DNA of 64,000 nucleotides from Glandiceps talaboti (Eukaryota > Hemichordata > Enteropneusta > Spengelidae), in the NCBI RefSeq assembly GCF_964340395.1, contig NC_135550.1:12549908-12613907 (forward strand), given 5' to 3'. This document shows positions 38,532 to 48,959 of the stretch, piece after piece (the stretch's first letter is position 1; every line of letters begins with the position of its first letter). The position numbers and the translations under genes were made by a program. Under the pieces are notes generated by a model that saw only the letters and a list, made by a program, of their open reading frames with translations, was not told the origin of the DNA and made no database searches.

Positions 38532-38850
38532 TAGCATTTTTATGTCCAATGTGTGGTGATATGCAGTGAGTTGCCAAGAATGTTGAGAATGTGCTGTTTG
38601 CTTATGTAACAAGTGATAAATTAGTATTCATTGACAAGAGAAATCACTCGAAACTGCTGCTGCAATAATATATCATTTAGCTGTCTGGGCTTATTATATA
38701 ACTGTCCAACAGCTACAATAAAAAAACTAATTTAAGTTACTGTAGTTGAAACTAGAAGTTTCAAACTTATGTCAATAAATCTATAAGTTTTGTGATTGTC
38801 ATGCTCCCGGGTAAGTCAATTGGTTACTGCAGGGTGCAAGTGCAAATACG
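38532..38850 (+). repeat. Diverged extra copy of the LINE 5' region
   Basis: Matches 38911-39200 and 41726-42020 along its length (TTAGCATTTTTAT, GTGCTGTTTGC, TTGTGATTGTCATG, TTACTGCAGGG) with many substitutions. It ends in a CG/CA run at about 38855-38900, just before the better-preserved copy. Confidence 0.65.
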
Positions 38851-38860
38851 CACGCACGCG

Positions 38861-38903
<43 letters not shown>

Positions 38904-39508
38904 CGTAATTAGCATTTTTATAGCCAATTTGAGGTGATAATCAGTGAGTCGCCAAGAATATTGAGAATGTGCTGTTTGCTTTTCAAACAAGTGATACATT
39001 AGTATTCAATGACAAGTTAAATCACTCTAAACAGCAGTAAATATATATCATTCAGCTGTCTGAGCTGACAGCCATGTACAGTAAACAAACTGTCAGGGAA
39101 GTACGCAGATACGAAGCTAGCAACTTGTGTCAATAATCAAAATAAGGCTTGTGATTGTCATGTCTGCTCCTAGGAAAGTTTGTTACTGCAGGGCGCAAAG
39201 CAAAGTTTAATGGTAGCATTATAATATAACATAAAGCGATTTCTCTCCTCGAAAAGTCTAATTTACCAACCTTTACCCTACCTGTGACCCACCTAAATAC
39301 CATATCTGTCTAGGGGTAGTACGAGACGCAATAACCACTTTTGACTGTGTACAGGCCCCAGAGGAGAGATCATTGGGGGTAAAGTATGTCAAAGGTGGAA
39401 CTTCGTCTCATACTCACAACATTTACACATCCTCTGCTCAAGCTTTACCAGGATGGAAAGACGTGGTCAAATATGACTTTTCTTATAGTCTCTCTGTCTC
39501 TGTCTCTG

Positions 39509-39557
<49 letters not shown>

Positions 39558-40053
39558 CTCTCTCAAAGTAAGTAAACATAGACTCACGAATGCACACATA
39601 CCGTTATGCTCATCTCGGCGTTGACTAACAGCACTCATAATTGTTCGACTTGGTAATATAAAACAACTCCTCCCAGTTTAAATGGGACCTGTAGGCGCGG
39701 ATACCCCCTCAACAATGACAGGAAGTGACACACACGCAAATCAGAGCTGAACTAATTTTCACGAGCCCTAACTGTTGGCCTGGAACCCCACTTGAATATA
39801 CATAGCCATACAATATATCTGTCACTAAGTTTACTACAGTCATAACCTTTACACACTTTTCGTGCTGTGCTTTCCGTGTACAAGTATGCTTGGACATAAA
39901 CAAATTAAGCCCCTTATCACTTTGTGTGCAGTGTGTTGTTTATGGCCGGGGAACATAGGTAAATGTTTGAAGAACTGTGGTCACAAGAATGGGGGAGGGG
40001 GGGGGGGGCTTGAATGGATGACTGATTCATTGAATGAATAAAATTTCTGATGG

Positions 40054-41064
40054 ATGAAACAAATGATGGTTTGTGTCACTATATGTGTAATAAATAATGA
40101 AATGTACAAAATTGAAAGGTGGAGTGGACACTCTCCAAAGGTAATAATGCTGCTGCATTTGATATTTCTTATAAGTGGTCTTCTTATATGTGCTGGAGAT
40201 GTTGAGCTAAATCCGGGCCCTCTACCTGAAAAGCGTATTTTACGGAGCGTAAAATCCACTCCAGCGACTCCGGCCCCGCCGTCCATATCACCAACACACA
40301 GAAGTACACAATCCGAGATTTTCACTGAAGTAAATGAAAGTGTAGGAGATATGATCTTACAACAATTACAGGAAATACGAAATGATTTGAAAGGAAAGTT
40401 TGATGAAGTAAACTCAAGAATTGGCGACCTCTCGGATAAGATGAATAATGAATTTGGAACGTTGAACTGTGAATTAGAAGCGTTGCATGCTGAAATTAAA
40501 AATCTCAAGGATAAGAACGAGGAGCTGGTGAACAAAAATGAAGACTTACATCGAGAAAATCAACAAATGAGAGTAGACGTGGAAATAATTAGGAAAGGTG
40601 TTTGTAACATAACTAAAGCAAATGACGACTTGGAGAACCGTACGCGACGAAATAATCTTGTATTCTATGGAGTCCCTCACGATCAAGGTAAAGAATCGTG
40701 GGAAGAATCAGAGTCAAAAATAGCAGAAATTATGAAGGACACTATGGGTATAGAGAAAGAGATACAAGTGGAAAGAGCGCATAGGATAACGAATGCACCC
40801 AATGTTCGTGGAGCGAAACCAATCGTTGTGATGTTTGCATCATGGAAGGATGAAGAGTTGATTAAGAGAAACGGAAAGAAACTCATAAATACTAATATAA
40901 CTGTGGATGAAGATTTCTCGGCAAGAGTGCGAAGTGTAAGGAAAAAATTGTTCGCGAAAAGACGAGAACTTCTAGACGAAGATGAAACGATACGGGCGCA
41001 TGTGTTACGAGTCACAGATCTAAAATATATCCATTCAGGATATTTTGGTAAATTTTCATTATGA
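40054..41064 (+). CDS. LINE ORF1 copy A with N-terminal 2A motif
   Basis: 336 codons; residues 1-316 are the element's own and the last 20 come from the inserted LTR. Order: a hydrophobic segment at about 30-47; a perfect 2A consensus DVELNPGP (49-56, bases 40198-40221); a Pro/Ser/Thr linker; a coiled coil at about 90-190 (LxxLxxK heptads, KNEELVNKNEDL); then an L1-ORF1p-type RRM-like domain starting RRNNLVFYGVP at about 200. Family knowledge: such ORF1 proteins bind RNA and chaperone retrotransposition, and 2A makes the ribosome skip the Gly-Pro bond, releasing a short leader. Later ATGs (codons 4, 5, 17, 32) could start translation nearer the hydrophobic segment. The C-terminal domain is lost through the LTR. 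Confidence 0.8.
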   Translation: MKQMMVCVTICVINNEMYKIERWSGHSPKVIMLLHLIFLISGLLICAGDVELNPGPLPEKRILRSVKSTPATPAPPSISPTHRSTQSEIFTEVNESVGDMILQQLQEIRNDLKGKFDEVNSRIGDLSDKMNNEFGTLNCELEALHAEIKNLKDKNEELVNKNEDLHRENQQMRVDVEIIRKGVCNITKANDDLENRTRRNNLVFYGVPHDQGKESWEESESKIAEIMKDTMGIEKEIQVERAHRITNAPNVRGAKPIVVMFASWKDEELIKRNGKKLINTNITVDEDFSARVRSVRKKLFAKRRELLDEDETIRAHVLRVTDLKYIHSGYFGKFSL

Positions 41065-41681
41065 ACTCTAAGTTGAAGTCAAAAAGCATTTAAACTTTGT
41101 ACATACAGTGACATTCCGTTGCGTAACAACATAGGTCCTTGACATCTCAACATCGCTATTTCGTACCAGGTACGATTAACTGTCAACAAGTTTTATTATG
41201 ACATGACTATTTTATGGTCTTTGAGATATGAACTTGTATTACTAATCTAGGGAAGGTGATTGGATATTAGATCTCGGATGATGTCTTTCATCATAAGACT
41301 TAAGAATACGTCATACTCTAAGAATAGAGATTTTGAGTAAACTTTGAAATGTATTTAAGTTGGGTTTTTAGCCCATCTCGGGGGGGGGGGGGGAGGCGGA
41401 GACGGAGATTGGTCATGTAATAAAATCAACCAAGTGGTTAGCTTGGCGTTCGTTGAACCAGATACGTATGTTTCGTTGTAAGTTCTACTCAACACAATCC
41501 AAGTCGGTACGGTACCTCGTAGAAGAGAGGGTTTGAGAAGAAACTAGTTGGTCGGCTAATTCAACGTTATAGTCTTAAATGGAACAGACTGACGATTGGA
41601 ACAGCAGTGCGAGTGAGTACTTCCCCGTTTGAACATTTCAATATCGATAAACTGCACAGTAAGCCGATCAACAGCGTTTCA
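41003..41681. mobile_element. Solo LTR inserted in ORF1 copy A
   Basis: 679 bases starting TGTTACG and ending CGTTTCA (TG...CA, short imperfect inverted ends), flanked by the 4-base direct repeat CATG at 40999-41002 and 41682-41685. Unit B has the uninterrupted sequence GCGCATGTAAGATACG at the same point, so the insertion is defined by an empty site. Inside are a TATA-like TATTTAAG (41352-41359), a G run near 41380 and AATAAA (41419-41424). No internal retroelement genes remain, as expected after LTR-LTR recombination. The superfamily is not determinable. Confidence 0.75.
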
Positions 41682-42392
41682 CATGTAAGATACGACAAAC
41701 TTATTGTAAATGAAAGAAACGTAATTAGCATTTTTATAGCCAATCTGAGGTGATAATCAGTGAGTCGCCAAGAATATTGAGAATGTGCTGTTTGCTTTTG
41801 AAACAAGTGATACATTAGTATTCAATGACAAGTTAAATCACTCTAAACAGCAGTAAATATATATCATTCAGCTGTCTGGGCTGACAGCCATGTTCAGTAA
41901 ACAAACTGTCAGGGAAGTACGCAGATACGAAGCTAGCAACTTGTGTCAATAATCAAAATAAGGCTTGTGATTGTCATGTCTGCTCCTAGGAAAGTTTGTT
42001 ACTGCAGGGCGCAAAGCAAAGTTTAATGGTAGCATTATAATATAACATAAAGCGATTTGTTGAATGCGAAAATACGTGCAGTACGTATCCTTCGAAAAAA
42101 AGACCAGGGAGTGTTCCGTCTCCTATACCCCCCCCTTTCTCTCCTCGAAAAGTCTAATTTACCAACCTTTACCCTACCTGTGACCCACCTAAATACCATA
42201 TCTGTCTAGGGGTAGTACGAGACGCAATAACCACTTTTGACTGTGTACAGGCCCCAGAGGAGAGATCATTGGGGGTAAAGTATGTCAAAGGTGGAACTTC
42301 GTCTCATACTCACAACATTTACACATCCTCTGCTCAAGCTTTACCAGGATGGAAAGACGTGGTCAAATATGACTTTTCTTATAGTCTCTCTG

Positions 42393-42450
<58 letters not shown>

Positions 42451-42937
42451 AAAGTAAGTAAACATAGACTCACGAATGCACACATACCGTTATGCTCATC
42501 TCGGCGTTGACTAACAGCACTCATAATTGTTCGACTTGGTAATATAAAACAACTCCTCCCAGTTTAAATGGGACCTGTAGGCACGGATACCCCCTCAACA
42601 ATGACAGGAAGTGACACACACGCAAATCAGAGCTGAACTAATTTTCACGAGCCCTAACAGTTGGCCTGGAACCCCACTTGAATATACATAGCCATACAAT
42701 ATATCTGTCACTAAGTTTACTACAGTCATAATCTTTACACACTTTTCGTGCTGTGCTTTCCGTGTACAAGTATGCTTGGACATAAACAAATTAAGCCCCT
42801 TATCACTTTGTGTGCAGTGTGTTGTTTATGGCCGGGGAACATAGGTAAATGTTTGAAGAACTGTGGTCACAAGAATGGGGGAGGGGGGGGGGCTTGAATG
42901 GATGACTGATTCATTGAATGAAAAAAATTTCTGATGG

Positions 42938-43870
42938 ATGAAACAAATGATGGTTTGTGTCACTATATGTGTAATAAATAATGAAATGTACAAAATTGAA
43001 AGGTGGAGTGGACACTCTCCAAAGGTAATAATGCTGCTGCATTTGATATTTCTTATAAGTGGTCTTCTTATATGTGCTGGAGATGTTGAGCTAAATCCGG
43101 GCCCTCTACCTGAAAAGCGTAATTTACGGAGCGTAAAATCCACTCCAGCGACTCCGGCCCCGCCGTCCATATCACCAACACACAGAAGTACACAATCCGA
43201 GATTTTCACTGAAGTAAATGAAAGTGTAGGAGATATGATCTTACAACAATTACAGGAAATACGAAATGATTTGAAAGGAAAGTTTGATGAAGTAAACTCA
43301 AGAATTGGCGACCTCTCGGATAAGATGAATAATGAATTTGGAACGTTGAACTGTGAATTAGAAGCGTTGCATGCTGAAATTAAAAATCTCAAGGATAAGA
43401 ACGAGGAGCTGGTGAACAAAAATGAAGACTTACATCGAGAAAATCAACAAATGAGAGTAGACGTGGAAATAATTAGGAAAGGTGTTTGTAACATAACTAA
43501 AGCAAATGACGACTTGGAGAACCGTACGCGACGAAATAATCTTGTATTCTATGGAGTCCCTCAAGATCAAGGTAAAGAATCGTGGGAAGAATCAGAGTCA
43601 AAAATAGCAGAAATTATGAAGGACACTATGGGTATAGAGAAAGAGATACAAGTGGAAAGAGCACATAGGATAACGAATGCACCAAATGTTCGTGGAGCGA
43701 AACCAATCGTTGTGATGTTTGCATCATGGAAGGATGAAGAGTTGATTAAGAGAAACGGAAAGAAACTCATAAATACTAATATAACTGTGGATGAAGATTT
43801 CTCGGCAAGAGTGCGAAGTGTAAGGAAAAAAATTGTTCGCGAAAAGACGAGAACTTCTAGACGAAGATGA
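42938..43870 (+). CDS. LINE ORF1 copy B with N-terminal 2A motif, frameshifted
   Basis: Almost identical to copy A up to residue about 298, including the hydrophobic segment and the 2A motif (bases 43082-43105). An A run near 43830 has one extra A relative to copy A, so the frame ends early at 43870. DNA after the shift (to about 44010) still encodes the expected C-terminal domain in another frame, including RYDKLIVN, ending in TGA/TAA near 44005-44009. The coiled coil and RRM-like domain (RRNNLVFYGVP) are intact. A functional full-length protein would not be made without recoding. Confidence 0.78.
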   Translation: MKQMMVCVTICVINNEMYKIERWSGHSPKVIMLLHLIFLISGLLICAGDVELNPGPLPEKRNLRSVKSTPATPAPPSISPTHRSTQSEIFTEVNESVGDMILQQLQEIRNDLKGKFDEVNSRIGDLSDKMNNEFGTLNCELEALHAEIKNLKDKNEELVNKNEDLHRENQQMRVDVEIIRKGVCNITKANDDLENRTRRNNLVFYGVPQDQGKESWEESESKIAEIMKDTMGIEKEIQVERAHRITNAPNVRGAKPIVVMFASWKDEELIKRNGKKLINTNITVDEDFSARVRSVRKKIVREKTRTSRRR

Positions 43871-44048
43871 AACGAAACGGGCGCATGTAAGATACGACAA
43901 ACTTATTGTAAATGAAAGAAATAAGACCACAGTCTACAAATATGACAATGAGATAAACCAAATTATAACTCATGTAAACCACGTTTCTGTACATCGAGAC
44001 ACTGAATAAGGGTGTGGCCAAGGCCAAGTAAGTACACCAGAACCACAA

Positions 44049-46096
44049 TTGTATAATGTTAAGTTGGTAACCTGGAATATCAATGGTCTGAAAAACAAGT
44101 TGAATAATCCTGAATTTATAAATTATTGTAAAGGGTTCGACATAGTAAGTTTTGTAGAAACTTGGGCTACGAGTGAGAATGATTTTGTTGATATGATACC
44201 AGGCTACACTGCATACAGCTGTTGTAGACAACGAACTACACAGAAAGGTCGCTATAGTGGAGGTGTTCTTGTACTTGTTAGATCTAATTTCAAAGAGGGT
44301 ATTACAAAAATTAAATGTGATCTTCAAGATTCTGTTATTTTGCATCTCAGTAAAGAATTCTGGGGACTTGAGAAAGACATTATATTTTGTGTAACATATG
44401 TAGTACCAGAAGGTGCCACATTTTATAACAGCGTTAATTACAACAATGGAATTGATAATCTAGAAGATAAACTAATTGAAATTCAAGCTAAGTATTGTAA
44501 TGCTAATTTGGTAATTGCTGGAGATTTCAATGCAAGGTGTGGTACAGCAGCTGACTTTATCTCAGACGATGATGTTACGTTTTTTGAAGATGTTGCAAAT
44601 TGTTATATTCCTGATAGTTTTTCAGTCCCGAGGGTAGCTAAAGACACCATTGTAAACAATTTTGGTTTAAGTTTGCTTTCATTATGCTGCTCCTTATCTG
44701 TACACTTTCTGAACGGTAGAATACATGGTGACAAAACTGGTAATTTTACATGCATAGCAAATAAGGGCAGAAGTACTGTAGACTATGTGTGTGTGTGTCA
44801 AGTGATTTCTTTAGTGCTATCAGTAGTTTTGAAATCCCAACTATGCTTGGGTCAGATCATTTCCCATTAAGTTATAGTTTCAAATGTACATTTAGAAGTG
44901 AACATTGTGAACAATCAACATACATTGGGCATCAACATAACAAGGTCAGAGGTAAATATAAATGGAAAGATGATGCAAGTGACACGTTTGAAAACTTTTT
45001 CACATCAAACGACATTCAACGAAAATTGTATGATCTTGAACAACAAGTTGATTTCGATATAAATGGGGTGGTAAAAGATTTATCTGCCTTACTTGAAAAG
45101 GCAGGCCAAAATGCCAATATGTTTAAAAGTCACAAATCAAGAAATCAAGATAATCCTAAAGGAGCAAATTGGTACAATACAGAGTGCAAGGATAAGAGAA
45201 AATTGAAATTTCATTGGTTAAATAAATTCCGCCATACAGGAAATCCATGCGATTTTGAGGAATACCGAAAAACTCGCAATGAATATGCTAAACTATGTCG
45301 GGTAAAGTTTGAAACACAAAATATTTCACAGCAAGAAAAAATGAGAGGTGAACGTAATCTAAATTCCCTTTGGAAAATTTTAAAGGGGTATAAACACACT
45401 GGAAATCCACAAAATAGTATTGAAACATCACAATGGTCAGACTACTTCTCCTCCTTGTTAAATGTTGATGTTGGAAATGAGGATGATTTTCATGATATTC
45501 ATTTTGCCGAAGCGAGTGATTCCCATAGTGACCTAGTATCAGAGGAAACAGGTATACTGAATGCCCATATCACCAATGATGAAATCATTGAAAGCATCAA
45601 AGCTTTAAAAGATAACAAATCATCAGGACCAGACAATCTTCTTGGAGAGTTTTTCAAGGCTACAGGGGAAGTATTACTTTCACTTTTAAACAAAATTTTC
45701 AATAGAATTTTTGACTCGGGGGAATTTCCTACTGGCTGGGCAAGGGGAATTATTATACCAATTTTTAAAAAAGGAGACCCTGAAAATCCGGGTAACTACA
45801 GAGGAATCACTCTACTCAGCATTTTTAGTAAAATTTTCACTGGTATATTAAATAACCGTTTGTATAGATGGGCAGAGCAAAATGGCAAAATCCCAGAGGA
45901 ACAAGCTGGGTTTCGTCGAAAATATAGTACAGTGGACAACATTTTTATTTTGAATGCCCTTATCCAAAAACATCTAAGTAGACGCAGATTGCCATTTTAC
46001 TGTTTATTTGTCGATTTTCAAAAAGCCTTTGATAATGTAGATCATAAAAGGCTGTTCTATAAATTGAGTGATTGTGGGGTAGGTGTAAATTTGTAA
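44049..46096 (+). pseudogene. LINE ORF2 (APE endonuclease + partial reverse transcriptase), broken
   Basis: First frame 44049-44870 encodes the APE-like endonuclease: TWNINGL at the start, FVETWA with the catalytic Glu, AGDFNAR, and STVDYV. It shifts frame in a TG microsatellite near 44788-44800. The second frame carries on with GSDHFPL (catalytic Asp-His) and then the reverse transcriptase up to FVDFQKAFD (first catalytic Asp). It stops at 46094-46096, before the YADD box; thumb and C-terminal parts are missing. ORF2 normally nicks target DNA and primes reverse transcription; this copy cannot. Confidence 0.85.
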
Positions 46097-46475
46097 ATTT
46101 GTAATCTGTAAATTTTGTTCACAAAACTTAGTAGATGATGAATATCACTTTGTAATGATTTGTACTTTTACTTCTGACATAAGAACATGCTATATTCCTC
46201 AACATTATATTTCAAACTCTACATATCATAACTTTGTACTGTTAATGCAAACACAAAACAAAAAAGTAATCTTGGGGCTTGCAAAATATATTTTTAATAG
46301 TTTAAAAAAAAGAGGACCCACGACGGGATAATTTTCGTATTTTGTTGCTTTTTTTTTTCGCCTTAGACACCTTTGATTTTGAGATATGTAAATGTTTTAT
46401 AAGTTATGTACCGAAAGGCCGGTGGCCTAGCTTGTACATGGAAATAAACTTATTATTATAATTATAATACTTGTC

Positions 46476-47500
46476 CATCGCTAAATCGACAATCTGCTCT
46501 AAACTCTGCCTGAAGTTTACATAAGGGGTGGACCATTTGATATCCTGGGGGGGGGGGGTTGGAAGATTTCGGGAAAAAAAAGATGCCAAGTGGATTTGCT
46601 TGAAAAAAAATCCGGATATGAGTGGGTGATAGAAAAAAAAGATGGACCACTGCTGCTAGAAAAAAAAATGTCTTGGCAGGGAAATGATGGACAGGTTCGA
46701 GTATACTGTTCAACCTGCTCGTACCTCTCCAACCAGGACACTTGTCAAATCATGACAAAAAGTTTCAAACACATGTCAGGGACCAGTCAGTTTCGTTAGC
46801 CTGTGGTACATATATATATTTGTTCTTGTCTCTGTTTCTTTCATAAATGGTTTAAATATTACTTCATGTAAGGGTTCAAACATAACTATACATAAAATTA
46901 TACATATAATACATGTATTACCTAGCTACCACACTAGTTACAGAACATGCCATGGTTGGCTGTTTCACAATCAGTGCTTCACTTATCTTGCACTTTCAGG
47001 CAAAAGTGAACTTGAAGGTTTTGTAATGGTAATCTTCATACTATTGGATAGTTTATAAAAGAACTTAATCTAAATTTGTCTAGTCTCTTCAGTATGAATT
47101 TGTCAGAAGGGATGATATACTTTCTATTTCAGACACTACATGTATCAACACCACAACTCAAATTCAAGTTTCTATTGTACACTAGGTATGACCTAAAGTG
47201 CTCTCCCACATCAGTAACTTTACTATACATGCAATATCAATGCCCCCTATACCAATTGTACATGCCCATTTTTATAACATGGAAAACTTATTTAAAAAGG
47301 TTATATTTACTTTAGCTTTTCGATGCTTGGCAATATATATCTCAGAGGCTATGAATAACCTAAAAATTGCCTAAATAGAAACAAAAAAAACTACAGATCT
47401 GGCAGGGGGGACCCCTTTGCCCCTCACCCCAGAGGCCACTCATTCGTTAAACCAACAATAAGATTCACCAAAATTGGTTAAAAAACTTGAAAAGCTTGTC
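46476..47500. other. No gene recognised; G-run repeat start
   Basis: After the LINE tail there is a segment GGGGTGGACCATTTGATATC followed by a G run (46526-46558) and A-rich stretches to about 46670, resembling one end of a repetitive element. The rest shows no gene-like frame. Confidence 0.35.
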
Positions 47501-47507
47501 CAAGCCT

Positions 47508-47971
47508 CAAATCAAAGTTCTTCCCTCCACCTCTTACTGTCAAGATGCTATGAAACTTTATTTCAAAAAGTTTCAACCATGTGTAGTTGCTTTTTACAAT
47601 TGTTAGAGCTGACTTGTAAAGCTTGCAAATTATTGTCTGAAAGTGTCTGTTAATAGCCTGAAACTTTGGCTTTAAGAGTAAAAATCCCCCAGGGCTTCTA
47701 GGGGGAGACCCCCTACAACCCCCTCCCCCATAAGAGGTAGACATGTTCCAGTTTCAAATTAAAGTTCTTTCCTCGACCTCTAACTGTCAAGATGCCATGA
47801 AACTTTATTTCAAAAATGCTTCAACCTTATGTAGTTGCTTTTTGCATGTTAGAGCTGTCTTGTAAAGCTTGCAAATTATTGTCTGAAAGTGTCTGTGAAT
47901 AGCCTAAACATTGCCTTTAGAAGTAAAAACCTCCAGGGCCTCTATGGGGGAGACCCCCTAGAACCCCCCCC

Positions 47972-48036
<65 letters not shown>

Positions 48037-48120
48037 ACGAGGTGGACATATCCCAGACTCAAAGCTCTTCCCTCTACAGCTTACTGTCAGATGCTATGAA
48101 ACTTTATTCACGAGGGTCAG
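47508..48120. repeat. Tandem repeat of about 245-bp units with (CA)n insert
   Basis: Three successive units start near 47508, 47753 and 48055 with AAAGTTCTTCCCTC-like sequence, ACTGTCAAGATGC and ATGAAACTTTATT. Units 1 and 2 also share TGTAGTTGCTTTTT, GTAAAGCTTGCAAATTATTG and a C-rich end. A (CA)n run at about 47977-48031 lengthens the second unit. Confidence 0.8.
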
Positions 48121-48959
48121 TGACTTTTTGTTGCCCCAATGGAAAAAAACACTGACACCATCCCCCATCCCCCCAAGCTGGAGAAACTGACCGGTCTGTC
48201 TGAATGTCTGAGCTCACCAATCAAGTTTCCGATTTGTATTTTCAGTGTGTCATCATACCATGGCATAAAAACTGTCAATGATGTTTATTTAATTGAAAAT
48301 CCAACATGTATACAATATGTAGTTTTCTAAATAAAATATGTATGTGATAGAACAGCACCCTGTGCGAAAACCAAACAGAAAATTGTGGCAACAAATGTAG
48401 GTGTTCAACATTGACGTAAATGTCAATGGCGCTGCCCACCCCCCCCCCCCCCAAGATTGTTAGGAAGAAATACAACATTTCGAATACATAGCTATGCCAT
48501 TAAAATCATTATTTACGTGATGCACACGCTCTTTGAATTGGTTCACTCAAGTCAAAAGTGACTGTACATACTTACACTGGCCTCTCTAATATGTCGCGCT
48601 CTATTGTAGGCTTGCTTTAACTTTTTAATAAAAAGTGTCCAGTTAAAAATTGTAACTCTTTGCAGTGTAGCGAATTAAAAATTCTTTGTGCGGGGCAAGT
48701 GCAAAAGAAGCGCGCACATAAATTTTGCATTTTTTGTGAACAACAACTGATTCTTTCATTTGAAGACAGAAAGTCGCAATATTGTCAGCAATTGAAACTC
48801 CAAAAAACAACAACCAACGTCGAGTCCAGCATTCTATTTTGACAGGGAACAGACAGGGTAAGCATACCATTATGTATCACGTGAAAGGAAAATTGTCGTT
48901 CAACATGCATGCAGTGACTCCGAATATGCGCTCGATCTAAGGGAGCCTTAATTATTTAC

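Larger units (their letters stand above)
38901..41716 (+). mobile_element. LINE 5' region plus ORF1, tandem unit A
   Basis: First of two direct tandem units sharing near-identical sequence; the second starts at 41717 with the same AAACGTAATTAGC. It contains a 5' region with a (TC)n run at about 39487-39565, ORF1 (40054 on), an inserted solo LTR (41003-41681) and 31 more bases of ORF1 after the LTR. It then joins unit B at GAAAGAAAC. It lacks an 82-bp block that unit B has near 42058-42140. Confidence 0.75.
41717..46475 (+). mobile_element. Non-LTR retrotransposon (LINE), unit B to 3' end
   Basis: Longest copy: 5' region with (TC)n at about 42385-42450, ORF1 at 42938, ORF2 at 44049, then a short 3' region ending in AATAAACTTATTATTATAATTATAATA at about 46443-46470 (given only to locate the tail), a simple 3' repeat typical of CR1/L2-like elements. 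The reverse transcriptase is cut short and joins the 3' region directly, so the element is internally deleted. APE-type endonuclease and 2A-bearing ORF1 place it among APE-type LINEs; the clade is uncertain. Confidence 0.75.

Noticed and set aside
36213-39900. First exon of the minus-strand SLCO gene
   Set aside because: Several AAG|GTA-like donors exist (for example near 38110), but none follows an open ATG frame in the right phase, so none was called.
39981-40535. 184-codon minus-strand frame opposite ORF1
   Set aside because: Antisense shadow of the LINE ORF1; the same shadow of 197 codons lies at 42826-43419. The sense strand has the recognisable domains.
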